64,000 nt of DNA from DATAEE01 sp963725145. GTDB taxonomy: Bacteria > Acidobacteriota > Vicinamibacteria > Vicinamibacterales > 2-12-FULL-66-21. Each line of letters starts with the position of its first letter. Within the stretch, counting starts at the first letter, position 1. Of the stretch, positions 17,313-26,242 are shown piece after piece. The stretch lies in contig CAVRXL010000001.1 of the NCBI GenBank assembly GCA_963725145.1, positions 1 to 64,000 on the forward strand. The letters run 5' to 3'. The position numbers and the translations under genes are program-made. The notes under the pieces are model-generated. The model was not told the DNA's origin, made no database searches, and saw only the letters and a list, made by a program, of their open reading frames with translations.

Positions 17313-18057
17313 TTCTTGCGCCCCTACTACTACTTCGATCTCGGATGCGCGGCTTACCTTTTCGGCTGCGGCACACTCGGCCGATGCGCCGTCGTCGACG
17401 CGAGATTGGATGATGTGGACGCGTACGTGGCATTTGCGGCGAGCAAAGGCATGCGCATCACGCACGCGATTGACACCCACGTCCATGCCGACCACCGGTC
17501 GGGCTCCCCCGAGCTCGCGCGACGGACAGGCGCGCAGTACTGCCTGCACGAGTCGGCCGACGTCACGTTCCCCTTCACGCCGCTCCGGGATGGCGACGAG
17601 CATCGAGCTCGGAAACACCCACGTCAGGGTCCTGCACACGCCCGGACACTCACCGGAGAGCATCTGCCTGGTCGTCACCGATCTCAAACGCGGCACCGAT
17701 CCGTGGTTCGTGCTGACAGGCGACACGTTGTTCGTCGGCGCGGTCGGTCGGCCGGATCTCCCCGGCCGCGCCCGCGAGAACGCGGCCGAGCTGTACGGCA
17801 GCATTCACGACAAACTGCTCACGCTGCCGGGCGACATCGAGATCTATCCCGGCCATTTCTCCGGGTCCGTCTGCGGCGCCGGGATCAGCGGCAAGCCGAC
17901 GAGCACGATTGCGTTCGAGCGACGGTGGAATCGGATGCTGTCGCTGGACCGGCAGGCGTTCATCGACGCCATCGTCGATGTGCCTCCGAAGCCGGACGGA
18001 ATGGAGCGCGTGCTCGCGTTCAATCGGGGCGAGAGGACCATCTGGGCGAGTCGATGA
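17309..18057 (+). CDS. Metallo-beta-lactamase-fold persulfide dioxygenase-like enzyme, two frameshifts
   Basis: ATG 17309 overlaps the upstream stop. One extra base near 17317 and another near 17595 must be removed to give a ~248-residue protein: RPYYYFDLGCAAYLFGCGTL, then the metal motif THVHADHRSG, then NTHVRVLHTPGHSPESICLV, TGDTLFVGAVGRPDL and IEIYPGHFSGSVCG. This His/Asp layout (HxHxDH, H, D, H) is that of the ETHE1/persulfide-dioxygenase and glyoxalase II group. It would oxidise glutathione persulfide or a similar thiol persulfide in the cytoplasm using iron. Every metal ligand survives, so the shifts are probably consensus errors. Confidence 0.78.
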
Positions 18058-19311
18058 CTGCGACGTTGACGGAGAGCCCCGGCGCAGTCGTGCGCCTCGG
18101 CCTGCGTCGAGAACGCCGCGCAGTTTGCGCTCCTCGTCATCGTCAACGCCTTCGTCGGGGCGATGATCGGCATGGAGCGCAGCATCCTGCCCGCCATCGC
18201 CGAGCAGGACTTTCAGCTTGCGGCCCGGACGGCGATTCTCTCGTTCATCGTCGTATTTGGGCTGTCGAAGGCGATCACCAACTACGTCGCCGGACGGCTC
18301 GCCGACCGGATCGGACGAAAGGCGGTGCTCGTCGCCGGCTGGCTGGTCGCCGCGCCGGTGCCGTTTCTCCTGATGTGGGCGCCGAGCTGGAATTGGATCC
18401 TGGCGGCGAACGTGCTGCTGGGGATCAGCCAGGGCCTCACATGGTCCACGACGGTCATCATGAAAATCGACCTGGTGGGCGCCGAGCGCCGCGGGCTCGC
18501 GATGGGCCTGAACGAGTGTGCCGGCTACGTCGCGGTTGCCGCCGCAGCGCTCCTGACGGGCTGGATCGCGGCGCAGACAGGGATTGCGGCCCGAACCCGT
18601 TCTATCCTGGCGTCGCCTTCGTCGCGGCCGGACTGGTCATCTCTGCGTTCATGGTGCGCGACACAGGGGATCACGTTCGGCTCGAGGCGCAGACCGGTGG
18701 CGCGGCCGTCGAGACGATGACTCCCGGCGAGGTGTTCCGGAGAACGACACTGACGGATCGCAACCTTTCCAGCATCAGCCAGGCCGGGCTCGTGAACAAC
18801 CTGAACGACGGCATGGCGTGGGGATTGTTCCCGCTGTTTTTTGCCGCCGCCGGCCTCGGCCTCGAGCGCATCGGCATCCTCGCCGCCATTTACCCGGCCA
18901 CCTGGGGCGTCGTCCAGCTCGCGACGGGCGCGCTCTCGGACCGCGTCGGACGAAAGTGGCTGATCGCGTCGGCGGCATGTGGGTCCAGGCGGCCGGGATC
19001 TGCGTGATCATTCTGTCGCAAGCGCTGTCCGGATTTGCCGACGGGCACGGCGCTGCTCGGGATCGGCACGGCGATGGTCTATCCGACGCTCCTGGCCGGC
19101 GATCGGGGACGTCGCGGCCCCGTCCTGGCGCGCGTCGTCGGTCGGCGTCTATCGCTTCTGGCGGGATCTGGGTTACGCCGTCGGCGCACTCCTCGCGGGT
19201 GCCGCGGCCGATGTCTTCGGACTCGCGGGTGCGATGTGGATGGTCGCTGGAATCACGGCGACGTCGGGCCTGATCGTTGCCGTGCGAATGACCGAGACGC
19301 TCCATTCGTGA
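18054..19311 (+). pseudogene. MFS transporter with at least five frame changes
   Basis: The ATG at 18054 overlaps the previous stop (ATGA), then frame changes are needed near 18110, 18590, 18980, 19040 and 19105 to read a continuous 12-helix carrier. The sequence passes through FVGAMIGMERSILPAIAEQD, GRLADRIGRKAVLVAGWLVA, NECAGYVAVAAAALLTGWIA, NNLNDGMAWGLFPLFFAAAG, ALSDRVGRKWLIASA and ALLAGAAADVFGLAGAMWMV. Both MFS loop motifs (GRLADRIGRK, GALSDRVGRK) are intact. Position in the sulfur-type operon suggests an exporter of a sulfur or metalloid compound. This is either a real pseudogene or the worst-polished stretch of the window. Confidence 0.6.
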
Positions 19312-19325
19312 AACAGGGTGAATGA

Positions 19326-19990
19326 ATGACGTGCTGTTGCTCCAACTTCGGCGGCGCGGCCGAGCAACAGTTCACGCGGAAGAAAGCGGCTCAGGAACTG
19401 ACGCAATACCGCAAGAAGGGACCTGGGCCGACGACGCGGCTGCTGCAGGACGGCCTCGTGAGCGCGAAGACGCTCGACGGCGTGTTGCTCGACATTGGCT
19501 GCGGGATCGGATCCCTGACGTTTGGCCTGCTGGAGGCGGGCTGGCGAAGGCCGTAGCGGTCGATGCATCGTCGGCGTACGTCGCGGCCGCGAAGGAAGAG
19601 GCCGGGCGGCGCGGCGTCGCCGATGCCGTTCGGTTCGTTCACGGCGACTTCGTGACGGTCGCGTCCGAGGTTCCCGCGGCCAACGTCGTCACGCTCGACC
19701 GGGTCGTGTGCTGTTACCCGTCGTATGAGCTGCTTCTGAATGAGGCGCTCCGCCACGCGGAGCGGTGCATCGCGCTTTCCTATCCACGTGACGTCTGGTT
19801 CGTCCGCGCCGGCGTCGCGCTCGAAAACGGTGGACGACGGCTCACGCGGAATCCTTTTCGGACCTTTGTCCATTCGGCCGGAGGGATGGGCGAGGTGATT
19901 GCGCAGGCTGGCTTCGAGCTCGTGAGCCGGCGCGAAACCTTGACGTGGGCGGCCGATGTGTACGTGCGACGCCCAGCCAGCGGCAGCTGA
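19326..19990 (+). CDS. SAM-dependent methyltransferase, one frameshift
   Basis: Starts MTCCCSNFGGAAEQQF, an unusual Cys-rich N-terminus. SAM motif I is VLLDIGCGIGSLTFGLLEAG near residue 60. A base is lost or gained near 19545, after which the frame reads AVAVDASSAYVAAAKEEAGR, FVHGDFVTVASEVPAANVVT, LDRVVCCYPSYELLLNEAL and FRTFVHSAGGMGEVIAQAGF. Overall pattern and length (~221 residues) are like the C-terminal part of BchM/UbiE-type small-molecule methyltransferases. It is the last gene of the ArsR-rhodanese cluster, 14 bases after the MFS stop. A thiol or metalloid methylation role would suit the context but is inference. Confidence 0.75.
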
Positions 19991-20536
19991 CTACGGTCTT
20001 CGCGACACGCGCTTCAGCCGCGCGCGCGAATAGAGCTCGAACGGCTTGTCCGCTTCGGCGAGCTCGAAGATCTCTTCGAACTCGTCCGGCTCGTGCACGA
20101 TGTAGGTTTCGCGCGCTCGCCAGCCGAGCGGGATGTTCTCGATGGCCTCGCTCACGAATACGATTCTTCCAGCGGACGATTCGGGCTCTTCGGCGTATTG
20201 ATTCACGAATCCTTCGACGTGAAACTGCCGAAGTACGAGACGCTTGCGGGCGCGGTCGTAGCTGATATACCCGACGTCGTCGTGAACCTCTCCTTTCGGG
20301 TTCTTCTCCTGCGGCGGATACGTCGATGTGTTGCGCACTTCGATGAACTGGTCCCGCAGCACGAGCCGATACTGCCGCCGGACCGTGCCTGTCCCCGGCC
20401 GCCCCGCCTGGGTGCCTTCCCACGAGCCGAGCACGAACCGGATCCGCGCCCACTGGTCGACCCGTTGCGCCGGCTGTTGGCCGGCTGTGAGCGGCATCGT
20501 GAGCAGCGTGAGGATGGCGCCGACGACGAAGGACAT
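19991..20536 (-). CDS. Secreted lipocalin-like hypothetical protein
   Basis: From ATG 20536 the protein starts with a signal peptide (SFVVGAILTLLTMPLTAGQQ). A ~150-residue beta-rich domain follows: RIRFVLGSWEGTQAG, RQYRLVLRDQFIEVRNTSTY, HDDVGYISYDRARKRLVLRQ, FHVEGFVNQYAEEPESSAGR. This pattern resembles DUF1794/fatty-acid-binding-type barrels, where a weight-of-binding 'GSWEG' motif is typical. An alternative start at 20581 would put 15 extra residues ahead of the signal. It converges on the methyltransferase, its stop abutting that gene's stop. Confidence 0.7.
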   Translation of the reverse strand: MSFVVGAILTLLTMPLTAGQQPAQRVDQWARIRFVLGSWEGTQAGRPGTGTVRRQYRLVLRDQFIEVRNTSTYPPQEKNPKGEVHDDVGYISYDRARKRLVLRQFHVEGFVNQYAEEPESSAGRIVFVSEAIENIPLGWRARETYIVHEPDEFEEIFELAEADKPFELYSRARLKRVSRRP

Positions 20537-20604
20537 CGTCCAATACTGTGCCGCGTCGGCACGCGAAGCGCAATCCGTCATTGGGTGGATAATCAGGGTG
20601 CTCC

Positions 20605-22131
20605 ATGGAGCAAAGCGTGACCTTCGGCGGTTATCGATTCGAACCGTCGGCCGGAAGGCTGTGGTTCGGAAAGCGCGAGATCAGGCTCACGCCGAAGGCG
20701 GCAGGCGTCCTGACGGCGCTCGTCGCGCGCGGCGGCGAGCTGGTCACGAAGCAGGAGCTCTTCGCATCGTTGTGGCCGGATACGGCCGTCAGCGATGACG
20801 CGCTCACCTCGTGCGTGAAGGAGCTCCGCAAGGCGCTGGCCGACAGCGTGAAGCAGCCGCGCTTCATCGAGACCCGCCATCGTCGCGGGTATCGTTTCAT
20901 CGCCCCGTTGAAATCGGATGCACCGGCCGCCGAACGCGGAGGAAAACCGACCGTGGCGGTGCTGCCGTTCACCAACGTCAGCGGCGATTCGACGCAGGAT
21001 TACTTCACTGACGGCATCACCGAAGACATCATCACCGCGCTGTCCAGGTATCGCTCCCTCCTCGTGATCGCGCGGGGCTCCACGTTCGCGTTCAAGGACC
21101 AATCGATCGATGCTCGACGGGTCGGTGTGGATCTCGGCGCCGACTACGTCGTGGAAGGCAGTATCGTGAGGAGCGGTCAGCGCCTGCGCGTCAGCGCGCA
21201 CCTCGTCGAAACAGAAGGTGGCAAACACGTATGGGCGGAACGGTTCGACCGCCACGTCGAGGAGGTTTTCGAGGTTCAAGACGAGATCACCGTGGCGATC
21301 GCGGCGCGGATCGAGCCCGAAGTCGCGACTCTGGAGCGGCAACGCGCCGAGAGGAAGTCACCCGAGGCATTTCGGGCGTGGGACTTCTTCCACCTTGGAC
21401 TGAAGCACCTGTATAGCGCATCCGTCCGCGACAACGAAGAAGCGCAGCGGCTGTTTCGCCGCGCCATCGAGCTCGATCCGTCGCTGGCTGCGGCCTATGC
21501 CTGGCTGTCCTACGCGATCGTGCTGAGCATGATCTACTTCGATGCCGATCCTGACGACACGCGGCTGAACGAGGCGGTCACGCTCGCGAAGAAGGGCGTC
21601 GAGCTCGACGACCAGGACGCGCTGATTCACTTCGTGTACGGCCGCGCGCTCCTCGCGCGAAAGGCGTACGAGGATGCGCTGGCCGAACTGCGGTCGGCCG
21701 CAGAGTTGAACCCGAGCCTGGCGATGGCCTTCTGCGGTCTCGGCGATTCGCTCGCGTATGAAGGCCGCATCGAGGAAGCGATTCCCTATTTCGAAAAGGC
21801 GATCACTCTCAGCCCATTCGATCCACAGCGATGGGCCTTTTATTCCTACAGAGCGCTCGCCCATCTGTTTGCGGGCCAGTTCGAAAGCGCAGTCGACTGG
21901 TCACAGCGGGCGACGCGCGTTCCGCACTGTCACTATTGGCCGTTCGCGCATCGAGTCGCAGCCCTCGGGCATCTCGAGGACGTTAATGCCCTGAGGAGGG
22001 CGAAGGCGGAACTGCTGGAGCGGAAGCCGGAATTCTCGTGCGCGTTTGCCAGGCGGCGGCTCTTCTTCGTCAAGAACCCCGCGCACCTGGACCTCTACGT
22101 CGAGGGGCTCCGGAAGGCCGGACTCGCGTAG
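20605..22131 (+). CDS. Winged-helix regulator with TolB-like and TPR domains
   Basis: A 508-residue protein. Residues 1-105 form an OmpR/CadC-type winged helix (RLTPKAAGVLTALVARGGEL, TSCVKELRKALADSVKQPRF, RRGYRFIAP). Residues ~113-235 are a TolB-N/CyaC-like domain (TVAVLPFTNVSGDSTQDYFT, DGITEDIITALSRY, VEGSIVRSGQRLRVSAHLVE). Residues ~250-480 hold TPR repeats (RRAIELDPSLAAAYAWLSYA, GRIEEAIPYFEKAITLSPFD). There is no transmembrane helix, unlike CadC itself. This architecture is common in Acidobacteriota; targets are unknown. It is divergent from the lipocalin-like gene across a 68-base gap. Confidence 0.88.
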   Translation: MEQSVTFGGYRFEPSAGRLWFGKREIRLTPKAAGVLTALVARGGELVTKQELFASLWPDTAVSDDALTSCVKELRKALADSVKQPRFIETRHRRGYRFIAPLKSDAPAAERGGKPTVAVLPFTNVSGDSTQDYFTDGITEDIITALSRYRSLLVIARGSTFAFKDQSIDARRVGVDLGADYVVEGSIVRSGQRLRVSAHLVETEGGKHVWAERFDRHVEEVFEVQDEITVAIAARIEPEVATLERQRAERKSPEAFRAWDFFHLGLKHLYSASVRDNEEAQRLFRRAIELDPSLAAAYAWLSYAIVLSMIYFDADPDDTRLNEAVTLAKKGVELDDQDALIHFVYGRALLARKAYEDALAELRSAAELNPSLAMAFCGLGDSLAYEGRIEEAIPYFEKAITLSPFDPQRWAFYSYRALAHLFAGQFESAVDWSQRATRVPHCHYWPFAHRVAALGHLEDVNALRRAKAELLERKPEFSCAFARRRLFFVKNPAHLDLYVEGLRKAGLA

Positions 22132-22143
22132 CGATCCTGATAT

Positions 22144-23256
22144 CTACTTCGGGCTGTCCCCTTTGACAACCGGGTCGCCGCGCTTCTCCCATTCCTCGTA
22201 GCCGCCAATCAGCGCGCGCACGCCTTGAACACCGCTCTTGCCGAAAAGAAGCGCCGCACGGGCGCTCGTCTGCTCGGCCAGTCAACTGCAGTAGGTGACA
22301 ATCGGCCTCTTCTCGTTGCGCAGCTCCGCGACGCGGCTCTCCACCGTGTCGAGTGGCATGAGCACCGCCCCCGGAAGGTGTCCATTCCGGTAACTCTCGG
22401 CATCGCGCACGTCGAGAATGAGTACGTCGCCTTTGGCCCGCAGCTGCTTGAAGTCCTCGACCGAAATTCGAAGGGCCGGTGATTTCCACTCAGCCTTCGC
22501 ATCACCGTCTGCCGTCGTGGACTCGCGGTTTCCGGCAGACCCGCCCGCCGCTGACGAGGCCGCAGGAGCAGGTCGCAGAACAAGCAACCAGTCCTCGTCG
22601 TCTCCTTCGGGGCCTCCGCCTCGTCGCGTGACGAACGGATCCTCCAGGTGGGCCACGCGGAAGCCGGCCTGGCGCGCGTCCTGCTGCACGTGTTCCGCGC
22701 CGATCTCGTGATTCTTGGTCTGTGAGTCACGTGGCTGGTCGCGCCGCTTGGCGGAGATCGGCTCGATGATCACCAGGCGTCCGTCCGGCTTGAGCGCCTG
22801 CCGGAGATTCGTCAGCATCGCCAGATATTCAGTCATCTCGTGGTACGAGTTGACGATGAGAGCGGCGTCCAGCGTCGCGGTCGCGAGCCGGGGGTCCCAC
22901 GCCGAGCCTTCGGTGACGACGACGTTGGTCAGCCGCTCTTCAGCCACGCGCGCGCGAAGCTTCTCAAGCGCTCGCGAGCTCACGTCGACGGCGTGCACGC
23001 GGCCCTTCGGGCCTACCGCTCGCGCGAGGCGCACGGTAAAGAACCCGTCGCCGGCGCCGACGTCGGCGACCACGGCGCCCGGCACGACTCCCAGCGCTTC
23101 GAGGATCTTCGGGACGTTCTGCCAGACCTCGCGTCGAGCTTCCTCACGCGCTCGATCGGCGTCCTGGCCGGCTAGCGCGGACGCGCTCAGCATCGAGACC
23201 GAGAGCAGAGCGCTTACGACGACGGCAAGACGATTCGCCATGACCGCCTCCTGCAT
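22144..23256 (-). CDS. Methyltransferase-rhodanese fusion, candidate selenoprotein (TGA read as Sec)
   Basis: A signal-like N-terminus (NRLAVVVSALLSVSMLSASA) precedes a class I SAM methyltransferase (residues ~38-225: VVADVGAGDGFFTVRLARAV, NSYHEMTEYLAMLTNLRQAL) and a rhodanese domain (residues ~265-360: VLILDVRDAESYRNGHLPGA). At 22282-22284 the codon after PIVTYCS is TGA. The same frame then continues LAEQTSARAALLFGKSGV and RALIGGYEEWEKRGDPVVKG to a TAG at 22144-22146. In this rhodanese type the residue after Y-C-A/S is the catalytic Cys, so TGA sits exactly on the nucleophile. A 6-bp hairpin lies 15 bases past the TGA. No other frame break occurs in the gene. The alternative is a premature stop by mutation or base error. 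Confidence 0.72.
22250..22266 (-). promoter_or_regulatory. Candidate bacterial SECIS hairpin
   Basis: Reading the minus strand after the TGA (22284-22282), 15 bases are followed by AGCGCC-CGTGC-GGCGCT, a perfect 6-bp stem extended by a G-U pair. The 5-base apical loop starts 22 bases after the TGA and has G at its second position. Both features agree with the loose consensus for bacterial selenocysteine insertion elements. GC-rich DNA makes short hairpins common, so this is supporting, not decisive. Confidence 0.5.
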
Positions 23257-23283
23257 AGATCACTCTAACGACGACGCTGAATT

Positions 23284-26202
23284 TTAACGCTGCACCGGTC
23301 CAAGATAGCGGTCCAGCCAGTCGAGAACCTGCCGAATCAACTCGATTCGGGGAGGCACGTGCCCGGCATTTTCGAAGATCACGAGACGCTTGTGTTGCGG
23401 CGGCGTAGCAAAGAGATTGAATAACGGCTTCTGCGAGCTCTCCACAGGAAAGATGAAGTCGTACCTTCCTCCCAGCATGAGAACCGGCAGCTCCGCTCGC
23501 GGCAGGAAGTTGACCGGATCGATCTCCGGGGGCGGGGCGGTTGCGTAAAGACCACCAGTGAGAAGAATCGCGGTTCGGAGGCGGCGCTCGACGCCGAGGA
23601 TTGGTAACGCCTGCCCGGCCCCCAGGCTGTATCCGTAGTACGCAGTCCGGCTGAGGTCGAAGTCGGCGCGCGATTCCAGATAATCCAGGGTGCGACTGAA
23701 ATCCTTCGCCCATCGAACGACGCGGTCTCGCCGTTCGTTGATCGGCGGAGGCCCTGCGCGTCCAGCGACCACCGCCGGCGCCGGGCGGCGACGCTCGTAC
23801 ATGCCACTGTAGACGGGATAGACGAGCGCCCGGCCGCTCCGTGCGACGAAATCGAAGTACACCGAGAACGGCAGGTCCCGCTCGCTGGACTTCAGCTCGA
23901 GCGCGTAGGAACCCGGAAACCAGACGACGGCCTGGTACGGCGGCCGCACATTCCTGGGGAGCAGGATGTTGGCAAGTACGCGTTCCCCATCATACGCAGC
24001 GGCAAACGACACCCGCTCCCGTCGCCAATGCTCGTGATCGTCGGTGCGTTCTACCCTGGCGTCGAGTGGCGTGCGGTCATATGAATAAAACCGTCGTAAC
24101 GCGGCGAACTCACTATCCGATACCGGCCTGAGCCGGGTCGCGTCGAGGCGGGGAACGGGCGCCCCCCACGGGGCGAATGCAGACGCGTCGGACGGTGCGG
24201 TTTCCTTCACACACCTGATGCCGTTTGTTCCGGCCCGATCGAGCGGCGGCCGCGCATCGTCATTTGTGGCCTGGTAGATGGGTTCGTTCCATCCTCCGCC
24301 CAGGATGTACCGCTGGCCCTCGTGCTCGTTCCACACCCACTCCTTGACATTCCCCGCCATGCCATAGGTGCCATGGGGTCCCAGATCTTTCAGGCGCCCG
24401 ACGGCTTCGGCGCCGCGGCCGTTGAAGTTGCCGAGCGTCACGACCTCCATGAAGAACGTCTCGCCGAACGCCCTGCGCCAGTGAAACACTGTAGGTAGAG
24501 TCTTCCGCTGTGATGCGCAGTACGCCACGGCCTCGAACCAGCTCACCCCGCTCACTGGATAGTCGCCCTGACCCTCGGGGTAGGCTCCAAGCTCCCACGT
24601 CGACGGGCCCGGCCCTCCTGTGCGGTCGCTGAATTCGGCGGCGTGTCCCAGGCGGCTGAAGACGGAAGGCGACGAGCGTTCGAGCTCGGTCCAGAACGCC
24701 GGATTCTGATACCCGCCGCGATCGATGAACTGCTTGAAATCCCGATTTGTGACCTCGGTTCGATCGATCCAATAGTCCGGCAGGTTTTTCCCCGCGTAGG
24801 GGCCGGCGGGAACGAACACCGCTCCGCGTACCCCCTCGCCGGCGCGACGCAGGCGGATCGGCCGCGCCTCGGTATCGGGACGGCCGACCGCGGCGGAGGG
24901 CGCGCCGACCTCGAGCCTCGCTTCGAGCGGCTCGAAGCCCGCTTTGGCCACCTTCCAGCGAAGCATGCCGAGTGGAGCGCGAACGGCCTTCAGAGGAGAT
25001 GTTCCGAGCGGAATCCACTCACCGTCGATGTCGGTGTAGGCCTTGAACATCACCTCCGCGCCCGGTGGATCCGTGGAGATGGTGACGACGTCGGTCGACG
25101 CCTGCATGGCACGCTGAAGTCGGGTGTCGTCCGGCCAACGCAGCAACGCGGGACCCGCAGTCCGCCAGACATCGACGAATCGTCCGGCATCGACGAGCTT
25201 CTCCACTTCCTCAACGGTCACGCCGTGCTCGCGCTCAGACTGTGCACGTTGGCTGAACATCCACGCAGCCGCTCCGGCCGTCAGGAGCACGAGCGCCGCG
25301 CCCGCCGCAAGAATTGCGGGCGCGCCGAACCACGCTCGAGATGTCGGATGGCTCGCAGCCGCTTCGAAGCCGGGCACCGCGTTCAGATCGCGCTGAAGTT
25401 CGATCGCCGAGTCGTACCGCCTGGCGGGCTCCTTCTCCAGGCAGCGCGAGACAACCTGAGCGAGGGCCGGCGGAACGTCCGCCCGGACGTCGAGGAGCGA
25501 CTTCGGCGGATCGCGCAGTAGCGAGAGCAGGTCGTTTTCGCGGAACGGCAGCGTGCCTGATGCCATCTCGAAGAACACGACGCCGAGGGAAAAGACATCG
25601 GTGCGGGCATCGACGGCTTGCCCCGTCGCCTGCTCGAGCGACATATAACCCGGGCTGCCCATCACGATCCCGCGGACGGTTTCCGGTGCCGAGCTGCGGG
25701 TGACCTCGGTGCTCGCGGCCTCCGTACGTGTCAACTTCGAGAGACCGAAGTCGAGGATCTTGATGCGACCATCGCGCGCCAGCATGATGTTCGACGGCTT
25801 GAGATCGCGGTGGACGATTCCGGCACCGTGAGCCGCCGCGAGCGCGCTGCTGATCTGCCGCGCATATTCAAGGACGCGGTCAACGGGCAGGCCGGCGGGG
25901 GCGATCAGTCGATTGAGCGGCGTGCCATCGACGTACTCCATCACGATGAAGTCGACGCCGTTCGCCGAGTCGACGTCATGGATCGTGACGATGTTGGGAT
26001 GGTTCAGGCTGGACGCTGCCTGGGCTTCCTGCAGGAAGCGGCGCTTCCGGTCGGCGGATCCGTGGCCTTCTCTGAGGATCTTGATGGCCACCTTGCGGTT
26101 CAGGCGGACATCAACGGCCTCGTAAACGACGCCCATACCACCCCGGCCGATTTCGGGGCCGATGGTGTAGCGCGACGAAGCGCCGGACAGCGGAGGCAAC
26201 AC
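23284..26202 (-). CDS. Ser/Thr kinase - PEGA - formylglycine-enzyme-like - alpha/beta hydrolase chimera
   Basis: A 972-residue membrane protein. Kinase domain, residues ~12-275: GRGGMGVVYEA loop, VAIKIL Lys, HRDLKPSNIM, DFGLSK. The activation segment reads GSPGYMSLEQ, where most relatives have M-S/A-P-E-Q. One transmembrane helix lies near 290-312. A PEGA-like domain follows (~370-430), then a sulfatase-modifying-factor (FGE) domain (~455-650: YWIDRTEVTNRDFKQFIDRG, YPVSGVSWFEAVAYCASQRK, MAGNVKEWVWNE). Last is a dienelactone-hydrolase-like domain with nucleophile motif YYGYSLGAGQALPIL and C-terminal His in ENAGHVPPR. The kinase is cytoplasmic and the rest likely periplasmic. It probably senses or anchors at the envelope; substrates are unknown. 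Confidence 0.9.
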   Translation of the reverse strand: MLPPLSGASSRYTIGPEIGRGGMGVVYEAVDVRLNRKVAIKILREGHGSADRKRRFLQEAQAASSLNHPNIVTIHDVDSANGVDFIVMEYVDGTPLNRLIAPAGLPVDRVLEYARQISSALAAAHGAGIVHRDLKPSNIMLARDGRIKILDFGLSKLTRTEAASTEVTRSSAPETVRGIVMGSPGYMSLEQATGQAVDARTDVFSLGVVFFEMASGTLPFRENDLLSLLRDPPKSLLDVRADVPPALAQVVSRCLEKEPARRYDSAIELQRDLNAVPGFEAAASHPTSRAWFGAPAILAAGAALVLLTAGAAAWMFSQRAQSEREHGVTVEEVEKLVDAGRFVDVWRTAGPALLRWPDDTRLQRAMQASTDVVTISTDPPGAEVMFKAYTDIDGEWIPLGTSPLKAVRAPLGMLRWKVAKAGFEPLEARLEVGAPSAAVGRPDTEARPIRLRRAGEGVRGAVFVPAGPYAGKNLPDYWIDRTEVTNRDFKQFIDRGGYQNPAFWTELERSSPSVFSRLGHAAEFSDRTGGPGPSTWELGAYPEGQGDYPVSGVSWFEAVAYCASQRKTLPTVFHWRRAFGETFFMEVVTLGNFNGRGAEAVGRLKDLGPHGTYGMAGNVKEWVWNEHEGQRYILGGGWNEPIYQATNDDARPPLDRAGTNGIRCVKETAPSDASAFAPWGAPVPRLDATRLRPVSDSEFAALRRFYSYDRTPLDARVERTDDHEHWRRERVSFAAAYDGERVLANILLPRNVRPPYQAVVWFPGSYALELKSSERDLPFSVYFDFVARSGRALVYPVYSGMYERRRPAPAVVAGRAGPPPINERRDRVVRWAKDFSRTLDYLESRADFDLSRTAYYGYSLGAGQALPILGVERRLRTAILLTGGLYATAPPPEIDPVNFLPRAELPVLMLGGRYDFIFPVESSQKPLFNLFATPPQHKRLVIFENAGHVPPRIELIRQVLDWLDRYLGPVQR

Positions 26203-26242
26203 TCGGACCGCCCGCGACCATACTACTCCTGCGCTGAGCTCG

